Counted from the stretch's first letter, positions 38,327-47,486 are shown. The stretch: DNA of 64,000 nt from an uncultured Prevotella sp. (GCA_944319945.1 CALUFN010000083.1:1-64000), one strand, 5' to 3'. Translations and numbers: made by a program. The notes: a model not told the origin generated them from the letters alone.

Positions 38327-38406
38327 CAACACAAGAAATGCCAACATCGCGTGGATGAGAGCAGGCGTAACCCTTAGCATGCAAAAAAGTATTGTAAGTT
38401 TTAAGT

Positions 38407-40149
38407 ATGAACGTTTTAGAACTGAGTGAACAGGAAATTGGCAGACGCCAAAGCCTTCAAGAGTTGCGCGATATGGGCATAGATCCGTATCCAGCTGCAG
38501 AGTATCCTACAAATGCTTTTTCAACCGACATTAAGGCGGAATTTAACGACGACGAGCCACGCCGCGAGGTGTGCATTGCCGGGCGCATGATGAGCCGCAG
38601 GGTAATGGGCAAGGCGGCCTTCGCCGAGCTTCAAGACTCGAAAGGAAGGATACAGGTTTACATCACACGTGACGATATTTGTCCCAACGACGACAAGGAC
38701 TTATATAATAAGGTATTCAAGAAGCTGCTCGACATTGGCGACTTCATAGGCGTAAAGGGCTTCGTGTTCCGCACGCAGACGGGCGAGATCAGCGTGCACG
38801 CACAAGAGCTGACGTTGCTCTCTAAGAGCCTTAAGCCGCTGCCCATAGTGAAATACAAAGACGGCGTGGCTTACGACAAGTTTGACGATCCTGAGCTGCG
38901 CTACCGTCAAAGGTACGTAGACCTCGTGGTGAACGACGGCGTGAAAGACACATTCATTCAGCGCGCCACGGTGATAAGGACGATACGCCGCGTGCTCGAC
39001 GAGGCCGGATACACCGAGGTGGAGACTCCTACCCTACAGACGATAGCCGGAGGAGCGAGCGCAAGACCATTCATAACACACTTCAACGCGCTCGACACAG
39101 ACATGTACATGCGCATCGCAACCGAGCTTTACCTGAAGAGGCTGATAGTAGGCGGATTCGAGGGCGTGTATGAAATCGGCAAGAACTTCCGCAACGAAGG
39201 CATGGACCGCAACCACAATCCCGAGTTTACCTGCATGGAGCTGTACGTCCAGTATAAGGACTACAACTGGATGATGTCGTTCACCGAGAAACTTCTTGAA
39301 ACTGTATGCATCGCCGTTAACGGCAAGCCCGAGCGCGAGATAGACGGCAACATGGTCAGCTTCAAGGCTCCCTACCGCCGTCTGCCCATACTTGAGGCCA
39401 TAAAGGAGAAGACCGGCTATGACCTTACAGGCATGGACGAGGCCCAGATACGAGAGGTGTGCAAGAAACTCAATATGGAGATAGACGACACTATGGGCAA
39501 AGGAAAGCTCATCGACGAGATATTCGGAGAGTTCTGCGAAGGCACGTTCATCCAGCCAACATTCATCACCGACTATCCCGTGGAGATGAGTCCGCTGACC
39601 AAGATGCACCGCTCTAAGCCGGGACTGACCGAAAGGTTCGAGCTGATGGTGAACGGCAAGGAACTTGCCAACGCTTATTCCGAGCTTAACGACCCGATAG
39701 ACCAAGAGGAACGCTTCAAGGAACAAATGCGCTTGGCCGACAAGGGCGACGACGAGGCGATGATAATAGATCAGGATTTCTTGCGCGCCCTGCAGTACGG
39801 CATGCCGCCGACAAGCGGTATCGGCATCGGCATTGACCGCCTCGTTATGCTCATGACGGGCAAGACGTACATACAAGAAGTGCTCTTCTTCCCGCAGATG
39901 CGCCCCGAGAAGAAAGCTCCCAAAAGCAGTAAAGAGGAGTGGGCGGCAGTAGGAGTACCAGAAGAATGGGTGCCCGTGCTCAACAAGTGCGGATACTATC
40001 TCGTCGGAGACATAAAGGACGTAAACCCGCAGAAGCTGCAAATGGATGCCTGCGGAGTCAACAAGAAATACAAACTCGGCTACGAAAACCCTAAAGTGGA
40101 CGAATTTGCCAAATGGATAGAGGAAGCAAATAAAATTGAAAATTCATAA
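38407..40149 (+). CDS. lysS: Lysyl-tRNA synthetase (class II)
   Basis: A 580-residue class IIb synthetase: N-terminal OB-fold anticodon domain (VCIAGRMMSRRVMGKAAFAE), motif 1 in RRVLDEAGYTEVETPTL, motif 2 in FRNEGMDRNHNPEFTCMEL, and motif 3 GIGIGIDRLVML. A C-terminal extension of about 70 residues (from KAPKSSKEEW) is a helix-hairpin-like tail common in Bacteroidetes LysRS. It is followed by gpsA and pgi. Confidence 0.96.
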   Translation: MNVLELSEQEIGRRQSLQELRDMGIDPYPAAEYPTNAFSTDIKAEFNDDEPRREVCIAGRMMSRRVMGKAAFAELQDSKGRIQVYITRDDICPNDDKDLYNKVFKKLLDIGDFIGVKGFVFRTQTGEISVHAQELTLLSKSLKPLPIVKYKDGVAYDKFDDPELRYRQRYVDLVVNDGVKDTFIQRATVIRTIRRVLDEAGYTEVETPTLQTIAGGASARPFITHFNALDTDMYMRIATELYLKRLIVGGFEGVYEIGKNFRNEGMDRNHNPEFTCMELYVQYKDYNWMMSFTEKLLETVCIAVNGKPEREIDGNMVSFKAPYRRLPILEAIKEKTGYDLTGMDEAQIREVCKKLNMEIDDTMGKGKLIDEIFGEFCEGTFIQPTFITDYPVEMSPLTKMHRSKPGLTERFELMVNGKELANAYSELNDPIDQEERFKEQMRLADKGDDEAMIIDQDFLRALQYGMPPTSGIGIGIDRLVMLMTGKTYIQEVLFFPQMRPEKKAPKSSKEEWAAVGVPEEWVPVLNKCGYYLVGDIKDVNPQKLQMDACGVNKKYKLGYENPKVDEFAKWIEEANKIENS

Positions 40150-40160
40150 TTGTAAATGGA

Positions 40161-40225
40161 GAATTATGGTTACTTTTGTTGAAGCGGAGCGATATCGGCT
40201 GATTAAATAAAGGTAATCATAATTC
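40161..40225. other. Imperfect inverted repeat between lysS and gpsA
   Basis: GAATTATGGTTACTTTT (40161-40177) pairs with AAAGGTAATCATAATTC (40209-40225), with G-U pairs. It may be a weak terminator or processing site. Confidence 0.45.
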
Positions 40226-40261
40226 CCGATTCTCAATTTTTAATCCTCAATTTAGGAAACA

Positions 40262-41257
40262 ATGTACGACTGCGGAAGAATTGCGGTTATTGGCGGAGGT
40301 AGCTGGGCTACCGCTATTGCCAAGATTGTAGTGGAGCATACACGCCACATCGGGTGGTACATGCGCCGCGATGACCGCATTGAAGACTTCAAACGACTTG
40401 GGCACAATCCTGCATACCTGACAAGCGTTCACTTCAACATAAGCGAAATAGATTTCTTCAGCGACATCAATAAAATCGTGCAAGCACACGACACGCTTAT
40501 TTTCGTCACACCGTCTGCGTATATTAAGAATCACCTGAAAAAGCTGAAAACACGCCTGAAAGACAAGTTTGTGATAACGGCGATTAAGGGAATTGTGCCC
40601 GATGAGAACCTTGTGTGCTCGGAATACTTCCATCAAGTGTACGACGTTCCTTACGAAAACCTTGCTTGCCTCGGAGGACCGTCGCATGCGGAAGAAGTTG
40701 CACTTGAACGTTTGTCTTACCTTACCGTAGGCTGTAGCGACCGTGAAAAAGCCGTAGCCTTCTCTAATCTTCTCGACTGCGACTATATTAAGACCAAGAT
40801 AAGCAGCGACGTGGTGGGAATAGAATATGCGTCAGTGCTGAAAAACGTGTATGCCATAGCTGCCGGAATATGCAACGGCCTGAAATACGGAGACAACTTC
40901 ATGTCGGTGCTCATGGCCAACGCAATACAGGAAATGTCACGTTTCCTGAAGTCCGTATATCCGTTGGACCGGAACATAACAGACTCCGTATATCTCGGAG
41001 ACCTGCTCGTGACGGGCTACTCAAACTTTTCGCGCAACCGGACGTTCGGCACCATGATAGGTAAAGGATACAGCGTGAAGAGCGCCCAGATAGAAATGGA
41101 GATGATAGCGGAAGGATATTTCGGTACGAAATGCATGAAGGAGATAAACCGCCATTGCCATGTTAACATGCCGATACTCGACGCCGTGTACAATATCCTT
41201 TATGAACGCATCAGCCCACAAATTGAAATTAAATTATTAACAGATTCTTTCAGATAA
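40262..41257 (+). CDS. gpsA: Glycerol-3-phosphate dehydrogenase [NAD(P)+]
   Basis: A 331-residue enzyme with an N-terminal Rossmann motif IAVIGGGSWATAIAK, TPSAYIKNHL, the substrate-site ITAIKGI and GGPSHAEEVA, the catalytic lysine in VLKNVYAIAAGI, and a C-terminal NRTFGTMIGKG. It reduces dihydroxyacetone phosphate to sn-glycerol-3-phosphate for phospholipids. It precedes pgi by 21 bases in one operon. Confidence 0.94.
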   Translation: MYDCGRIAVIGGGSWATAIAKIVVEHTRHIGWYMRRDDRIEDFKRLGHNPAYLTSVHFNISEIDFFSDINKIVQAHDTLIFVTPSAYIKNHLKKLKTRLKDKFVITAIKGIVPDENLVCSEYFHQVYDVPYENLACLGGPSHAEEVALERLSYLTVGCSDREKAVAFSNLLDCDYIKTKISSDVVGIEYASVLKNVYAIAAGICNGLKYGDNFMSVLMANAIQEMSRFLKSVYPLDRNITDSVYLGDLLVTGYSNFSRNRTFGTMIGKGYSVKSAQIEMEMIAEGYFGTKCMKEINRHCHVNMPILDAVYNILYERISPQIEIKLLTDSFR

Positions 41258-41278
41258 GAATCACAACACCTTATAGCA

Positions 41279-42634
41279 ATGAAAAATATTACATTAGACG
41301 TAACAAAAGCCACACAATTCCTTGCTGAAGGAACAGTGAAGGCTTACGAACCGAAAGTAAAGGCCGCTCACGAAGCTCTTGAAAACGGAACTTGTCCGGG
41401 TAATGATTTCTTAGGATGGCTACATCTGCCTTCCTCGATAACATCCGATTTCCTTCAAGAGATACAGGATTGCGCTAACACGCTCCGTGCAAACTGCGAG
41501 GCTATCGTAGTGGCAGGCATCGGCGGCAGCTATCTCGGTGCACGTGCCGTAATAGAAGCACTCGGCAATTCATTTGCTTGGCTCGTCGGAGACAAGAAGA
41601 ATCCGACAATACTTTTTGCCGGTAACAATATCGGTGAGGACTATCTTTCTGAACTCACAGACTATCTGAAGGACAAGAAGTTTGGTGTTATCAATATCTC
41701 AAAGTCAGGAACTACGACTGAGACTGCGCTCACTTTCCGCCTGCTTAAGAAGCAATGTGAAGAGCAACGCGGAAAAGACGAGGCTAAAAATGTAATCGTC
41801 GCCGTAACCGACGCAAAGAAAGGAGCCGCACGTGCGGCTGCAGACAAAGAGGGATATAAGACATTCGTAATTCCCGACAACGTCGGCGGACGTTTCTCCG
41901 TGCTCACTCCTGTAGGCCTGTTGCCTATCGCTTGTGCCGGATTCGATATCAAACTGCTGGTGGCCGGAGCTTCCGACATGGAGAAAGCATGCGGTACGGA
42001 TGTTGCATACGAAGAGAACCCTGCCGCAGTTTACGCTGCCGTGCGCAACGGACTGTATGAGCAAGCCGGCAAGAAGATTGAAATCATGGTAAACTACCAG
42101 CCTAAACTTCATTACATGAGCGAATGGTGGAAGCAGCTTTACGGTGAAAGCGAGGGCAAGGACGGAAAGGGTATATTCCCCGCTTCATGCGATTTCACGA
42201 CCGACCTGCACTCTATGGGACAATGGATCCAGCAGGGCGAGCGTTCGATATACGAAACCGTTATCAGCATTGAAAAGCCGAACCGCGAACTGTTGTTCCC
42301 GAACGACGAGGAGAATCTTGACGGATTGAACTTCCTTGCAGGCAAACGTGTAGACGAAGTTAACAAGATGGCCGAGCTCGGAACGCGGCTTGCACATGTT
42401 GACGGAGGCGTGCCCAACATCCGCGTATCAGTCCCCGTGCTTAACGAATATTACATCGGACAGCTCATTTATTTCTTCGAGATTGCTTGCGGCATAAGCG
42501 GAAACATCCTCGGTGTGAATCCGTTCAACCAGCCGGGCGTAGAGGCTTACAAGAAGAACATGTTCGCCTTGCTCGACAAACCAGGATATGAAGCTGAAAG
42601 CAAGGCTATAAAGGAGAGGCTTGAAAGAGAGTAA
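41279..42634 (+). CDS. pgi: Glucose-6-phosphate isomerase
   Basis: A 451-residue PGI of the short bacterial type. It has [50 protein letters not shown] with the signature, the catalytic Glu region of [13 protein letters not shown], and a C-terminal [13 protein letters not shown]. It interconverts glucose-6-phosphate and fructose-6-phosphate. It is followed by a terminator and then a HAD gene. Confidence 0.96.
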   Translation: MKNITLDVTKATQFLAEGTVKAYEPKVKAAHEALENGTCPGNDFLGWLHLPSSITSDFLQEIQDCANTLRANCEAIVVAGIGGSYLGARAVIEALGNSFAWLVGDKKNPTILFAGNNIGEDYLSELTDYLKDKKFGVINISKSGTTTETALTFRLLKKQCEEQRGKDEAKNVIVAVTDAKKGAARAAADKEGYKTFVIPDNVGGRFSVLTPVGLLPIACAGFDIKLLVAGASDMEKACGTDVAYEENPAAVYAAVRNGLYEQAGKKIEIMVNYQPKLHYMSEWWKQLYGESEGKDGKGIFPASCDFTTDLHSMGQWIQQGERSIYETVISIEKPNRELLFPNDEENLDGLNFLAGKRVDEVNKMAELGTRLAHVDGGVPNIRVSVPVLNEYYIGQLIYFFEIACGISGNILGVNPFNQPGVEAYKKNMFALLDKPGYEAESKAIKERLERE

Positions 42635-42646
42635 TCATTGACTGAA

Positions 42647-42704
42647 AGGTAAGAAGGTAAAATAGCAAAGGTAAGACCCAAATGCTCGTTTTACCTTCTT
42701 ATCC
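42647..42704 (+). terminator. Probable terminator after pgi
   Basis: AGGTAAGAAGGTAAAA (42647-42662) pairs with TTTTACCTTCTTATCC (42689-42704), with one mismatch and one wobble pair. It starts 13 bases after the pgi stop. Confidence 0.6.
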
Positions 42705-42733
42705 GATATTGTCACAAACTGAAATATTTATCA

Positions 42734-43441
42734 ATGTTTGAAACTGAGATAAAACAATATCTTGAAAAGCACGGTTTTGAGACTTTTACGCCCAAAGCCG
42801 TGCTTTTTGATATGGACGGCGTAATCTACGACAGCATGCCTTATCATGCACGAAGCTGGCATGAGTCGATGACCACGTTCGGCTTAAACATGGCTCCCGA
42901 AGAAGCCTATACATACGAAGGCATGCGTGGCGTTGAGACAATAAAACTGATAGCCCGCCGACAATGGGGACGTGAACTCAGCGACGAGGAAGCAGGTAAG
43001 ATGTACCAAGTGAAGTCGGAAAGATTCAAAACGTTTCCTCCGGCGAAGAAGATGGACGGCGTGGAAGACCTGATGCGCAAGATAAAAGCCGAGGGCTTGA
43101 AGATCGTAATAGTAACCGGAAGCGGACAAGGCAGCCTGCTGAAAAGGCTTGAAGACGACTTCAACGGACTTGTAAGCGGCGAACTTATGGTTACGAGCTT
43201 TGATGTAACTCATGGAAAACCTGACCCTGAGCCATATATCCGCGGACTAGAAAAGGCCGGAGTGAAACCCTATGAGGCAATAGTTGTGGAGAATGCTCCT
43301 CTCGGCGTGCGTGCAGGCGTGGCGGCAGGCATATTTACAATAGCAGTAAATACCGGTCCGCTGCCGGACAAGGCTCTTACAGACGAAGGCGCAAATATCA
43401 TATTCCCCAGCATGCCGGCACTGAGAGACGCTTGGAAATAA
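42734..43441 (+). CDS. HAD hydrolase, beta-phosphoglucomutase-like
   Basis: A 235-residue HAD protein. The nucleophile motif is LFDMDGVIYDSMPYH (about 24-38) and its cap begins after it; motif II is IVTGSG, motif III HGKPDPEPYIRGL, and motif IV VVENAPLGVRAG. This matches the beta-PGM/DOG phosphatase group. The acid-base Asp is at DMDG, and where phosphatases and mutases differ I cannot decide. Its location after pgi suggests a sugar phosphate substrate. Confidence 0.83.
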   Translation: MFETEIKQYLEKHGFETFTPKAVLFDMDGVIYDSMPYHARSWHESMTTFGLNMAPEEAYTYEGMRGVETIKLIARRQWGRELSDEEAGKMYQVKSERFKTFPPAKKMDGVEDLMRKIKAEGLKIVIVTGSGQGSLLKRLEDDFNGLVSGELMVTSFDVTHGKPDPEPYIRGLEKAGVKPYEAIVVENAPLGVRAGVAAGIFTIAVNTGPLPDKALTDEGANIIFPSMPALRDAWK

Positions 43442-43485
43442 TTAAGAGTTAAGAAACGCAGAACTTCGTTTCTTAACTCTTAATT
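43440..43485. terminator. Bidirectional terminator between the HAD gene and fabI
   Basis: AATTAAGAGTTAAGAAACG (43440-43458) and CGTTTCTTAACTCTTAATT (43467-43485) are perfect complements with an 8-base loop, placed between convergent stops. The HAD stop codon overlaps its first bases. Confidence 0.85.
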
Positions 43486-43495
43486 ATTTATTAGC

Positions 43496-44353
43496 TTATC
43501 CGTAAATTATCTTTCCGTTTTCATCTTCATACGGCGCAAGGTCTTTTGCGTATTGGTTCATGGCACGAAGGCTCATGCCCATTGAAGAGAATCCGCCGTC
43601 ATGGTAAAGGGTCTGCATAGTCACCTTGCGAGTGAGGTCTGAGAACATCATGACGCAATAGTCTGCACAATCGTCGGCCGTGGCATTGCCGAGCGGAGAC
43701 ATCTTGTTGGCAAAGTCCATCAGGTTGTCCATGTCCTTGATGCCCTTACCAGCCGTAGTAGGCGTAGGCGACTGCGAGATGCAGTTGATGCGGACGTTCT
43801 TCTCGCGGCCGTAGATGTAACCGAAACTGCGTGCAATACTCTCAAGCATGCTCTTAGCGTCGGCCATGTCGTTATATCCGAAGAAGGTGCGCTGGGCTGC
43901 GACATAAGTCAATGCTACAACCGAGCCGTACTCTGCAATGGCATCCTGCTTCTTGGCCACCTGCAGCATCTTATGGAACGAAATGGCAGAGATGTCAAGA
44001 GTCTTCTGCAGGTAATTGTAATCTAGGTCGTCGTATGTGCGGTGTTTGCGGACGTTGGGACTCATTCCGATAGAATGGAGCATGAAGTCGATTTTACCGC
44101 CCAGCAGGCGTACCGACTCTGAGAAAACCTTCTCAAGGTCTTCCACGCTTGTAGCGTCGGCTGCTATTATGGGGGCGTTCAGTTTCTTGCCTAATTCGTC
44201 AAGCGTACCCATGCGAAGTGCCATTGCGGTGTTGCTCAAAGTAATCTGAGCGCCTTCTTCAACGGCTTTCACTGCAACCTTCCACGCGATTGAATCTTCA
44301 TTGAGCGCGCCGAAGATTATGCCGCGCTTGCCTTTCAATAAATTGTGAGTCAT
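43496..44353 (-). CDS. fabI: Enoyl-[acyl-carrier-protein] reductase
   Basis: From the ATG at 44353 the protein has about 285 residues and is a FabI-type short-chain reductase. GKRGIIFGALNEDSIAWKVA binds NAD(P)H, LLHSIGMSP-like MLHSIGMSPN follows, and Y-x6-K is present as YNDMADAK. It performs the last reduction of each fatty-acid elongation round and is the target of triclosan. An upstream ATG (44422) lies before the predicted transcript start, so the shorter protein is preferred. Confidence 0.93.
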   Translation of the reverse strand: MTHNLLKGKRGIIFGALNEDSIAWKVAVKAVEEGAQITLSNTAMALRMGTLDELGKKLNAPIIAADATSVEDLEKVFSESVRLLGGKIDFMLHSIGMSPNVRKHRTYDDLDYNYLQKTLDISAISFHKMLQVAKKQDAIAEYGSVVALTYVAAQRTFFGYNDMADAKSMLESIARSFGYIYGREKNVRINCISQSPTPTTAGKGIKDMDNLMDFANKMSPLGNATADDCADYCVMMFSDLTRKVTMQTLYHDGGFSSMGMSLRAMNQYAKDLAPYEDENGKIIYG

Positions 44354-44391
44354 CTTTCTTAAATATTTCTTTTGATTTGTATATCCGCGTG

Positions 44392-44423
44392 CAAAATTAT
44401 AACTTTTCATCGACACGGGCAAA
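44392..44423 (-). promoter_or_regulatory. Promoter of fabI
   Basis: On the minus strand TTTG (44423-44420), 20 bases, TAATTTTG (44399-44392). The predicted start is about 44385, with a 30-base leader. Confidence 0.8.
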
Positions 44424-44497
44424 TGTTTTTAATCCATAATGCATAATTTGCCGTTCATAATCAATAAGATAGGTGCTTGGACGGCATCAGCGTCCAC

Positions 44498-44533
44498 TTT
44501 GCCGGCCGTCAACCGGTCTGCGTTGCCGGCAAA
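44498..44533. other. GC-rich inverted repeat downstream of the hemerythrin-LuxR gene
   Basis: TTTGCCGGC (44498-44506) and GCCGGCAAA (44525-44533) are perfect complements. Close by, GGCATGCGC is present twice in direct orientation on the minus strand (about 44534-44560). There is no U-run, so termination is uncertain. Confidence 0.4.
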
Positions 44534-44561
44534 AGCGCATGCCATACGGGCGCATGCCGCC

Positions 44562-45518
44562 CTACAGCTTCACGGCTGAGATATCGACAAGATTGTTGAC
44601 TATGGCGTAAATCGTAAGCCCGGCCGGACTGTGTATCTGTAATTTGCGGGCTATGTTGCGGCGATGGGTTATCACCGTGTTGACGGATATGCACAGATGG
44701 TCGGCTATCTCCTTGTTGGCCATGCCCTGCACGAGGCTGACGATGACGTCTTTCTCCCTGTCGCTAAGCGATTCGCCGCCGTCGCCGTTGCGGCTTATCA
44801 TCTTGGATATCTTCACGCTTACGTCGTTTTGCTTATACTTACGCTCAAGCGTTCGTATCGCAGGAATGAATATGCGCTCCTCCACTTGCGAGTGGTTTTC
44901 GAGCCATTCCTCATTATTGTAAAGGTCATAGAGTGTAGCCGTCAGCTGGTTGTTGTGCTTCATGTCGCTCGGCAGATATTTTATGATGATGTTCTTCAGT
45001 TCCTTCAGCTTCAAGTCTGTTTGTCCGTGCTTTTTTGAGAATGTCTCCATGTCGTAGCCGTCGTCGGCCTTGCCTGCCAGCAGTCGGTCAACATAGGGGA
45101 ACACTGTCTTCTCCTCATACTGCATGTGCTTTCTTATCTCGTGGGCATACTCGTCGTACAGCCTCATAATCAGCCGTGCCAGATTGTCGTTTTCATCTAA
45201 AGCTGCCTTAAGTTCGTTGCGTATCGATGGCAGTTGGAAGTTGAGATAATACTCGTGCGACGCTTTCAGGTAGTGTAACAGCGTAGGAATTGAGAAACGC
45301 TCGTCGTCGTTGAAGTCGCGGTAACCGTTGATCGTGAAATTCACCACGGCGAGAAACGTGTAAGTGTCCACACCCTGGTCCTCGCAGACCTCGCGCACGG
45401 TCTTGTCTCCGAAGCCCAAGTTGACGCCGAACCTGCCAAGGCTCTGCAGTATATTGTAATTGTCGGCGATGAGCGAGATCATCTTGTCGTCGGCCTCATA
45501 CATCTTGTTGTTTTTCAT
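44562..45518 (-). CDS. RIC/YtfE-like hemerythrin regulator fused to a LuxR DNA-binding domain
   Basis: A 318-residue fusion. Residues 15-60 resemble the ScdA/YtfE N-terminal domain (DUF542: ILQSLGRFGVNLGFGDK then REVCEDQGVD). Residues 75-230 form a hemerythrin-like four-helix bundle whose candidate ligands H88, H131, E135, H164, H209 and E213 match the spacing of the six YtfE iron ligands. The conserved CC pair of YtfE is GF here (35-36). Residues 250-310 are a LuxR/NarL helix-turn-helix: LSDREKDVIVSLVQGMANKE, then VNTVITHRRNIARKL. I infer a di-iron sensor of NO, oxygen or redox state that binds DNA. It is monocistronic, with a large regulatory-looking gap upstream. Confidence 0.85.
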   Translation of the reverse strand: MKNNKMYEADDKMISLIADNYNILQSLGRFGVNLGFGDKTVREVCEDQGVDTYTFLAVVNFTINGYRDFNDDERFSIPTLLHYLKASHEYYLNFQLPSIRNELKAALDENDNLARLIMRLYDEYAHEIRKHMQYEEKTVFPYVDRLLAGKADDGYDMETFSKKHGQTDLKLKELKNIIIKYLPSDMKHNNQLTATLYDLYNNEEWLENHSQVEERIFIPAIRTLERKYKQNDVSVKISKMISRNGDGGESLSDREKDVIVSLVQGMANKEIADHLCISVNTVITHRRNIARKLQIHSPAGLTIYAIVNNLVDISAVKL

Positions 45519-45621
45519 TGTTCGCTATCGTTTATTATCGTTACGATTCGGAAACACCGTCTTCGACTGCAATCCGACTGCAAAATAACAAAAAATCCAC
45601 GAATAACGCAATCACAAAAAG

Positions 45622-45661
45622 TAGGTATTTTCCAAACTTGCGGCCAACGTGCGCATACCTA
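45622..45661. promoter_or_regulatory. Spaced dyad TAGGTAT / ATACCTA
   Basis: The 7-base arms at 45622-45628 and 45655-45661 are perfect complements with centres 33 bases apart, near three helical turns. It lies 104-143 bases before the hemerythrin-LuxR start codon and may be a regulator-binding site. The evidence is symmetry and position only. Confidence 0.35.
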
Positions 45662-45777
45662 TTTTAAATGAGCGTACCAACTTATGCAATAATAAAACAA
45701 GCAGACGGGCAATGACGCCGACTGCACAAGACGCTTACCGCCCCTACCCTATGGCCGCGTTAGGCAAGCAGCTGAAC

Positions 45778-45790
45778 ATTGTTTAACAAT
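45778..45790. promoter_or_regulatory. Palindrome ATTGTTTAACAAT
   Basis: Thirteen bases with perfect two-fold symmetry about the central T, 260 bases upstream of the hemerythrin-LuxR gene. A candidate operator, unproven. Confidence 0.3.
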
Positions 45791-45910
45791 CAGACGATTC
45801 CATTTCCTTTACATTCGATTTTTACGAAACAGCCGTGACGGAGGCAATAAAAAGCGCTCAAACATGCAAGCAGCAGCAGCTTGGCATGCCGAAATATGCC
45901 TTTACGCCCC

Positions 45911-46020
45911 CAAAGAGCCGCTTTTCAAATGGATTTAGCGGCTTTTGCAGATACCGTTCGTAGCCTTTTACGCTGCAAAAGGCCACGATTCAGAGCGTAA
46001 AAGACCACGTTTTGCAGATA
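45911..46020. repeat. 22-base-period degenerate tandem repeat, site 5 (five units)
   Basis: Five units in phase start at 45911, 45933, 45955, 45977 and 45999. The fourth and fifth (AAAAGGCCACGATT..., AAAAGACCACGTTT...) are closest to the consensus, and the first three keep the CCTTTT half or a GCGGCTTTT variant. It is the longest array in the window. Confidence 0.8.
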
Positions 46021-46335
46021 TATCATGCGATTGTTTCACAACAAACACATAACTTTCTCTTCATCAAACAGTTACAATATGAATAAAATCTTGCGTATTT
46101 CATGCTGAGTCGCTATTTCCGTGCGCCGGCGGCATTCACGGAACGTTAACCGGAATAAATGCCGCAAAAGCGTTAACTACATTTAACTACGAGCTGTTAA
46201 ACAACGTTATCGCCCCTGTAATGGCTGCATTCCACTGGGACACAACGTAAAACGTCTGGCTCGTGTTATCTGATAAGAATACGCCGGATGATAAAAATAT
46301 AATGGAATAAAGCATCCATTTTCAAAAATAAAATG

Positions 46336-46343
46336 TAATTTTG
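46336..46343 (+). promoter_or_regulatory. -7 element of mltG
   Basis: TAATTTTG with no convincing TTTG at the expected distance. The predicted start near 46350 makes the ATG at 46366 a better start than the one at 46357. Confidence 0.55.
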
Positions 46344-46365
46344 CGCACAAAAACTATTGGGAAAA

Positions 46366-47391
46366 ATGAAAAAAATAGGCTCAAAGAAATTTGTAATTCC
46401 AGCCGTAGCATGCTTGGCAGTAATACTGTTCTTATGCTATTATTATTTCTTTACGCCGATGCTTGCCGGCGACGGCAGCCGCTACGTGTATATCGACGAC
46501 GACGACGACATAGACTCCGTATATGCCAAACTTGACACAATGTCAACGCACCACTCGATGTCGGGTTTCAAGACACTCGTAAGGCACAGCTCTTACGAAG
46601 AGCACATACGCACGGGCCGCTACGAGATAGAGCAAGGCAACAGTGCCTTTACAGTGTTCAGGAAACTGAAAAACGGGCTTCAGGCATCGGTGAAACTCAC
46701 TATTCCCAACGTGCGCACGGCCGACAAGCTGGCTGGGGCACTGTCGAAAAAGCTGATGGCCGACAGCGCAGAGATACTCATGGCCCTGACCGACTCGGCC
46801 ACATGCGCAAAATACGGGTATAAGCCCGAGACCATGCTATGCATGTTTATTCCCAACACTTACGAAGTGTATTGGAACACGTCGGTAAGCAAATTGCTCG
46901 ACAAGATGGACGCCGAGAGCAAGAAATTCTGGAATTTCGGACGTGAGAAAAAGGCCGAGGCGATGGGAATGACCAAAGAGGAAGTGATGACCCTTGCCAG
47001 CATAGTTGACGAGGAGACGGCCAACGACGCCGAAAAGCCGATGGTGGCCGGTATGTATTATAACAGGCTGAAAACCGGCATGCCGCTCCAAGCCGACCCG
47101 ACGATAAAGTTTGGGGGGAAAGATTTCGGCATACGCCGCATATACCACAACATGCTCACGATAGACAGTCCGTATAATACGTATAAAAACACCGGACTGC
47201 CGCCGGGGCCGATAAGGATTCCTACCGTGGCTGGCATTGACGCCGTGCTCAACCACGTGCGCCACAACTATCTCTACATGTGCGCCAAAGAAGACTTCAG
47301 CGGCACCCATAATTTCGCGGTGACTTACGAAGAACACTTGGAAAACGCGGCAAGATATTCTGAAGCACTTAATAAGAGAGGTATAAAATAA
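46366..47391 (+). CDS. mltG: Endolytic transglycosylase MltG
   Basis: About 341 residues from the ATG at 46366. One N-terminal transmembrane anchor (about 9-29) is followed by a LysM-like region (GRYEIEQGNSAFTVFRKL) and the YceG/MltG catalytic domain with MFIPNTYEVYW, the catalytic Glu in LASIVDEETAN, VAGMYYNRLKTGMPLQADPT and GLPPGPI. It cuts nascent peptidoglycan strands at the inner membrane and sets their length. An alternative start at 46357 adds three residues. It is followed by glnS after 95 bases. Confidence 0.93.
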   Translation: MKKIGSKKFVIPAVACLAVILFLCYYYFFTPMLAGDGSRYVYIDDDDDIDSVYAKLDTMSTHHSMSGFKTLVRHSSYEEHIRTGRYEIEQGNSAFTVFRKLKNGLQASVKLTIPNVRTADKLAGALSKKLMADSAEILMALTDSATCAKYGYKPETMLCMFIPNTYEVYWNTSVSKLLDKMDAESKKFWNFGREKKAEAMGMTKEEVMTLASIVDEETANDAEKPMVAGMYYNRLKTGMPLQADPTIKFGGKDFGIRRIYHNMLTIDSPYNTYKNTGLPPGPIRIPTVAGIDAVLNHVRHNYLYMCAKEDFSGTHNFAVTYEEHLENAARYSEALNKRGIK

Positions 47392-47486
47392 GAACGCGGC
47401 TTAGGACTCAAGGCCCGTCACGCCAAAGCTACGCCGCTCAGCGCGGAAGGTGAAACCGTATAACAGAAAAAACAACAATCACAGAT

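Larger units (their letters stand above)
45519..46335. other. Long intergenic region between the hemerythrin-LuxR gene and mltG
   Basis: About 820 bases between divergent genes with no supportable gene. It holds a spaced dyad (45622-45661), a palindrome (45778-45790), repeat site 5 (45911-46020), and a cluster of GTTAAC or TTTAAC words at 46145-46201. Its length and content suggest control sequences for one or both flanking genes. Confidence 0.6.

Noticed and set aside
37791-38429. Three short open frames between glnA and lysS
   Set aside because: One crosses repeat site 4, one overlaps the lysS promoter and leader; none has a promoter or a known domain.
45911-46020. Possible CRISPR array from the regular spacing of repeats
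   Set aside because: The period is only 22 bases, spacers would be 8 bases, the repeats are degenerate and no cas genes are present.
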